64,000 nucleotides of DNA from Mycteria americana (lineage: Eukaryota > Chordata > Aves > Ciconiiformes > Ciconiidae): positions 682,001-746,000 of the forward strand of contig NW_027445626.1 in NCBI RefSeq assembly GCF_035582795.1, written 5' to 3'. The position numbers were made by a program, and so were the translations under genes. The notes under the pieces are model-generated. The model worked only from the letters and a program-made list of their open reading frames with translations, was not told where the DNA came from and did no database searches. This document shows, one piece after another, positions 59,690-64,000 of this stretch; the first letter of the stretch is position 1; every line of letters begins with the position of its first letter.

Positions 59690-61590
59690 GGCCAACGGAC
59701 CACCGTTAGTGAGAAGGCACGTGGAGGAGGAGGAGGTGAGGTAGGAGGCAAGAGCAGAAATCTGGAGGAGGTGTAGGAGGAGGCACCAGGAGACAATAAG
59801 AGGAAAGAGGAGGCAAGAAGAGGAGGAAGCAACAGGATGCAACAGTAGGAGGAAAAAGGAAGAGGAGGCAAGAGGGGAAAAAAGGGAGCTCAGGAGGCAA
59901 CAGGAGGCAAAAAAAGGAGCAGGAGGAGGAGGAGAATGCACCAAGAGGCAAAAGGAGGCCGCAGGAGGAGGAGGAGGCAACAGGAGTCGCCTCTTGTTTC
60001 CTTATCCTCCTTTTGCCTCCTGTTGCCTCCTCCTCCTCCTCTTGCCTCATATTGTCTCCTCCTTCTGGTACCTCCTGTTGCTTCCTCCTGCTCCTCCTCC
60101 TCCTCCTCCTCAACCCCCTGTGCCTCCTCTTCCTCCTTCTGTTGCCTTCCCTTGCCTCCTCTTGCCTTCTTTTCCGCATCCTGTTCCTATTGCCTTTTGT
60201 TGCCCCAATGTTGCATCCTAGGCCTCTTCCTCCTTTTGGCTCCTCATGCCTCCTGTTGCCTCCTCCTCTCCTCCTCTCCTCCTCTTCCTCCTCCTTTTCT
60301 TCCTCCTCCACCTCCTCCTCCTCCCCGTTCTCTTATCCTCCTCTTCCTTTTCCCCTTCCTCCTCTTACGCTTCCTTCTCTTACTGTTGCCTCCTCTTGCC
60401 TCTTTTTGCTTCCTCCTCCTTCTCTTCCTCCTCTTGTGGCCTCCTGTTGCCCCACCATCCTATGCCCCTACTGCCTCCTCCTTCTCCTGCTCTTCTTGCC
60501 TTTTCCTCCTCATCATCCATTTCCTCTTGCCTCCTCTTTCCTCCCCTTCTTCCTCCTCCTCTTCCCTGCTCTGCCTCCTTTTACCTCCCTCTCTTTCTCC
60601 TGATGGTGCATCCTCTGGCCTCCAGCAGACTCCTTTTCCTCCTCTTGCTCTTACCTCTTGTTCCTAATTGTTGCCTCCTCCTCTCCTCCACCTCCTTCTC
60701 CTCCACATTCTCCTCTTCATCCTGTTGTCTCCTCTTGCCACTTACTTTGACCTTTCCTAATTCTCCTCCTCCTCCTCTTCTTCCTCCTCTGCCTAGTACC
60801 TTCTGTGTCTTCCTCCTCCACCTTTTGCCTCCTGTTCCTTCTTCCTTCTTTTCCTCCTCTTGTTGCTTCCTTCTCTTGCCTCTACTTGCCTCCTCCTTTT
60901 GTTGCCTCCTCCTGCTGTGTCCTCCTGTTACCACCTGTTGCCTCCTCCTTCCCTTCCTTCTCCTCTTCCTATTGCCTCCTCCCACTCCTTTTGCCTTCTG
61001 TTGCCTCCTCTTCCTCCTCTTGCCTCCTATTTCCATTTGTTGCCTCCTCCTCTCCTGCTCCTGGTTCCTCCTCTTGCCTCTTCCTCCTCCTCCTCCTCTT
61101 GTCCTCTCCTCTTCTCTCCATCTCCTTCTCCTCCTGCTTTTCCCTCCTCTTTTGTCCTCTTGCCACCTCCTCTTCCTCCTGTTGCCTTCTGCTTCCTTTT
61201 CCTCCTCCTGTTGCATCTGGGGACCTTCTCTTTTTCCTCCTTGTCCTCTTGCCTCAAGTGCCCGCCTCTTGCCTCCTTTTGCTTCCACCTCCTCCTCTTA
61301 ACTCCATTGGCCTCCTGTTGCGTCTTCCTCCTCCTCCTCTTTCCTCCTCTTGTGTCCTTTACATCCTGTTATGTCCATCTCCTTTTCCCTCCTCTTGCCT
61401 CCTTTTGCCCGCTCTTGCCTCTTATTCCCTCATTCTCCATTTGTGTCCCATTGCCTCCTCTTCCTGTTGACTCCTCCTCCTCCTTTGCTTGTGGCCTCCT
61501 CTTGCCTCCTCCTCTTTTTAATCCTGTTGCTTCTGTTGCATCCTTGTCCTCCTCTTGCCTCCTCCTTCTTCTGCTGCCTCCTCTTGCCTA
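59690..61590 (+). repeat. 1.9 kb purine/pyrimidine-asymmetric minisatellite with strand switch
   Basis: Positions 59,700-59,990 are purine-rich (gaggaggaggcaa units). From about 59,992 the same units appear as their reverse complement ('ttgcctcctcttcctcc') and continue for 1.6 kb. The switch near 59,992 makes an inverted repeat. Long open frames rich in Ser, Leu and Pro, up to 351 codons, are repeat artefacts. Confidence 0.9.
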
Positions 61591-61594
61591 TTTC

Positions 61595-62028
61595 TTCTTT
61601 TGGAAGAGGCTGAGGTACTGAATGCCTTCTTCACCTCCTCTTTTACTACCAAGACCAGCCTTCAGGAATACCAGGTGCCAGAGATGAGGGGGCAAGTCTG
61701 GAGCCAGGCAGACATAGCCCTGCTGGAAGAGGATCAGGTCAGGGAATTCTTACGCAAACTGGGCATACAGAAGTCCACGGGCCCTGATGGGATACACCCA
61801 TGAGTGCTGAGGGAGCTGGCAGATGTCATTGCGAGGACACTCCGAAGAATCTTTTACCGAGCATTGAGATGGGGATGTGCCCGAAGACTGGAAGAAATCA
61901 AATGTCACTGCTATTTTCAAGGAGGGCAAGAAGGAGGACCTGGGGAACAAGAGATGAGTCAGCCTCTCCTCGAGCCCTGGGAAGGTGATAGAGCAGCTAA
62001 TCCTGGGAAATATTTCCAGGTACATTGT
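61595..62028 (+). mobile_element. CR1 LINE fragment, plus strand
   Basis: Text before and into the RT core: 'EEAEVLNAFFTSSFTTKTS' near 61,603, 'REFLRKLGIQKSTGPDGIHP' near 61,741-61,800, 'VLRELADVIARTLRR' at 61,804-61,850, then other frames. Cut at 62,028 by an ERVL-type LTR. Confidence 0.85.
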
Positions 62029-62945
62029 GCTGGTTTTCGCTGGGATGGAGTTAATTTTCTGCATAGCAGCCCGTATGGTGCCATGTTTGGGATTTGCGAC
62101 CAACGCAGTGTTTATAATACACCAGTGTTGTAGCTATTTGCGGAAGAGTGCTTTCACAGCATCAAGGCCTTCTCTCTTGCTCTCTCTTCCTCCCCAGCAA
62201 CTAGGCTGGATCTCTTCACAAGGGAGGACCAGGGGACGTCATTTAGCAAGGCAAAGTTTTACACAGTGCGTTGGTGTCCATGTCCAGGTTTTGGTAGCGA
62301 GGAGGCTGCACGTGTGACCTGTGAGAGAAGACCAAGGGCTGCCTCCATGCCAGACAGGGCTGGGTCCAGCCACCTCCAAAATAGACCCACCGCTGGCCAA
62401 AACTGAGCCCAGCAACAAAGCTGGTGGAACGGGTGTGAAAATGTATTTAAGAAGGGGCACAAGTGCCAGACTGGAATAGGAGTTAGGGGGAAAACAAAGT
62501 GTGAGAAACAGCCCTGCAAACACCATGGTCGGTGAAGAAGGAGGAGAACCACCCTGTCGGTGGTCCAGGCACCAGAGCAGATATTCCCCTGCAGCCCATG
62601 GAGAATACCACAGCACAGAAGGTATTTTCCTGCAGCCTATGGAGAAGACCATGGTGGACAATGTAAGCCCTGCAGTCTGTGGAGGACCCAATGCTGGAGT
62701 AGTTGGGTAATTCCTGAAAGAACTGTGGCCTGTGGAGAGCCCAGAGTGGAGCAGGTTCATCTTGAAGGACTGTAGCCTGTAGGAGGGACCCCATGGGAAA
62801 AGTGGGAGAAGGAAGGAGCAGCAGGCAGGAAGTGTTCTGGACTGACCACAACCCCATTCCCCATGGCCTAGCGCTGCTCAGAGGGGAGGAGGTAGAAGAG
62901 TTGGGAATAAAGGAGTGAAGCTGAGCTGGGGAAAAAAGGGTGGGC
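62029..62945 (+). mobile_element. ERVL-type LTR fossil, plus strand (arm B)
   Basis: Starts 'tgtgctggttttcgctggga', includes variable short repeats of 'ctgcagcccatggagaa' type near 62,590-62,780, and an AATAAA signal near 62,907. The usual 3' end of this LTR family is not seen, so it is a partial, broken copy. It lies in CR1 sequence on its left and leads into the inverted arm. Confidence 0.75.
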
Positions 62946-64000
62946 AGGAGGCCTTCCATGGGGAAGGAGATAAGGTCTTCCAACAGCCCCACACTTCTTC
63001 CACCCTCAGCCTTTGCAGTTACACGTGCCTGGCCTGCCCACCTGCTTTGCCACTGTCACATTTGGACTGAAGTCCCACACACATTTTGGCATGCCCAGTG
63101 TAAGCTGGCCTCCACCCAAATCTGGAGCCCACCTGGCCATGGAGGCAGGGAGAGGACAGGTCCCTCTGCCCAGGGCCAGGAACAGCTCTTCCCTGGGACC
63201 CTCCCCAAGGAATGCTCCTCATGTGTGTCAGCCTGTGGCCTGGCAGGGGTGGAACTGGGACAAGGGCTGCTGGGGCAGGGCTGAAGTACCTCAGCTGGCA
63301 GAGCATTAGACTGAACATCCAAAGGTCCCTGGTTCAACCGTGGGCTGATACAGTGCTATCCTCGCTCAGTTTTTCGCAGAGCCTGCCTGCCGCCTTCCAG
63401 CCTACCCTGGCCCTCCTTGCTCCTTCACCTCTTGCCAGAGCACTGTCCCTGCACTGTAGCTGCAGACCTGTGGGTTAGAAGCAGCCTTCCTCTTGCTCCA
63501 CAAGTCCCCAGCCTTCCCCTCAACAGGACTCTACATTCAGTGCTTCTTTGGGGTGCTCTCCATCTGTCCCTCCTTCCCTGCTCCACAGCAATTGGCACCT
63601 TTCCTTTGTGGGGTCTCTGCAAAGACCTTGTCTCTCTCCTCTTTGTCATTCTTGATGGTGCACAGACTGCTCCCCTCCTCACACACATCCTTCACCTGGA
63701 CCTCAGCTTGCAGACCAGAGCATACTGCCCATGGGGGAGGCCACTGTCCCCCCAGTCCCAGGGAGAGGCACTCCCTGGAGCTGAGGCCTGAATGGCAGCG
63801 TCCTCCCTCCAGAGGTCTGTCACAGCGAGACCTCTGATGTGCCAAGGACAGCTGGCAAAGCCGTGCCCAAATAGACTCACCCACCAGACTGCACTGGCTA
63901 GACCAGCTGCAGCCCCTCACAGCCATCAGTCCCTGCACAGAGGAAGAAAGACCTGCTCATGAGCTCCAACAAGCTGCTGGGCTCCCCTCTTGCAACCTCT
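62106..64000 (+). repeat. Inverted repeat arm B, open at the window end
   Basis: Reverse complement of 35,625-37,520, nearly identical. The arm is still matching at base 64,000, so its outer end lies beyond the window. The arms enclose about 24.6 kb with the ERVL fossil, the intact second OR and three OR pseudogenes. Confidence 0.92.
63280..63352 (+). pseudogene. tRNA-Phe pseudogene (arm B copy)
   Basis: Copy of the sequence at 36,272-36,344. The anticodon loop CTGAACA still holds GAA, but the D stem (CCTC/GAGC) and anticodon stem (TTAGA/TCCAA) now have mismatches, as does the acceptor stem. Not functional. Confidence 0.7.

Noticed and set aside
60246-61301. Long open frames (up to 351 codons) rich in Ser, Leu and Pro
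   Set aside because: They are translations of the TCC/CCT minisatellite; several frames are open at once and no domain or start context is seen.

Overview
The window is bird genomic DNA. The evidence is CR1 LINEs with avian-type ORF2 fragments and ATTCT-type tails, bird ERVL-type LTRs, GC-rich minisatellites, and OR14-like olfactory receptors of the type greatly expanded in birds. The mix of olfactory receptors (ORs), a group B SRCR receptor gene and tRNA-like sequences resembles the MHC-linked microchromosome of birds (chicken chromosome 16) and the extended MHC of mammals. That placement is inferred from gene content, and the species cannot be named from the sequence.

Layout. Positions 1-11,550 hold an OR14-like unit: an inverted partial copy of OR upstream DNA at the left edge, CR1 pieces, an ERV fossil, a conserved promoter/5' exon block near 7,690-8,150 and an OR gene (10,511-11,533). 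From 11,550 to 20,900 there is no convincing gene; this part holds CR1 copies and four minisatellite blocks (G-rich, TATA-rich, and two with longer periods). From 20,925 to 33,772 lies the best gene of the window, a type I membrane receptor of the CD163/WC1 kind. I assembled it as 17 coding exons joined by 16 phase-1 introns: signal peptide, eight SRCR domains, a small linker exon, a ninth SRCR domain, a stalk, a transmembrane exon and four tail exons carrying YEEI and two YDDA motifs. The sum is 3,732 nt, 1,243 residues, with no break seen.

Positions 33,780-37,520 carry an intact-looking tRNA-Ala(CGC), a decayed tRNA-Asn copy and a tRNA-Phe-like copy. The last lies in one arm of a large, nearly identical inverted repeat (35,625-37,520 against 62,106-64,000, continuing beyond the window). 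The 24.6 kb between the arms hold an ERVL fossil, a second copy of the OR14-like unit with an intact OR (46,102-47,067), three broken ORs (47,390-48,330; 52,199-53,141 minus; 56,852-57,811), a degenerate telomere-like tract, a minisatellite that also occurs near 19.5 kb, and a 1.9 kb purine/pyrimidine-asymmetric tract.

The most interesting points are: the SRCR gene, including domain 6, which lacks exactly two cysteines that are partners in the group B pattern; the first OR, which lost the usual ATG and splice acceptor but has an ATG placed exactly at the 5' exon donor that could restore a normal N terminus by splicing; the tRNA group; and the inverted arms around the OR cluster. Exon borders come from reading splice signals and frames by eye; no alignment or search was run.
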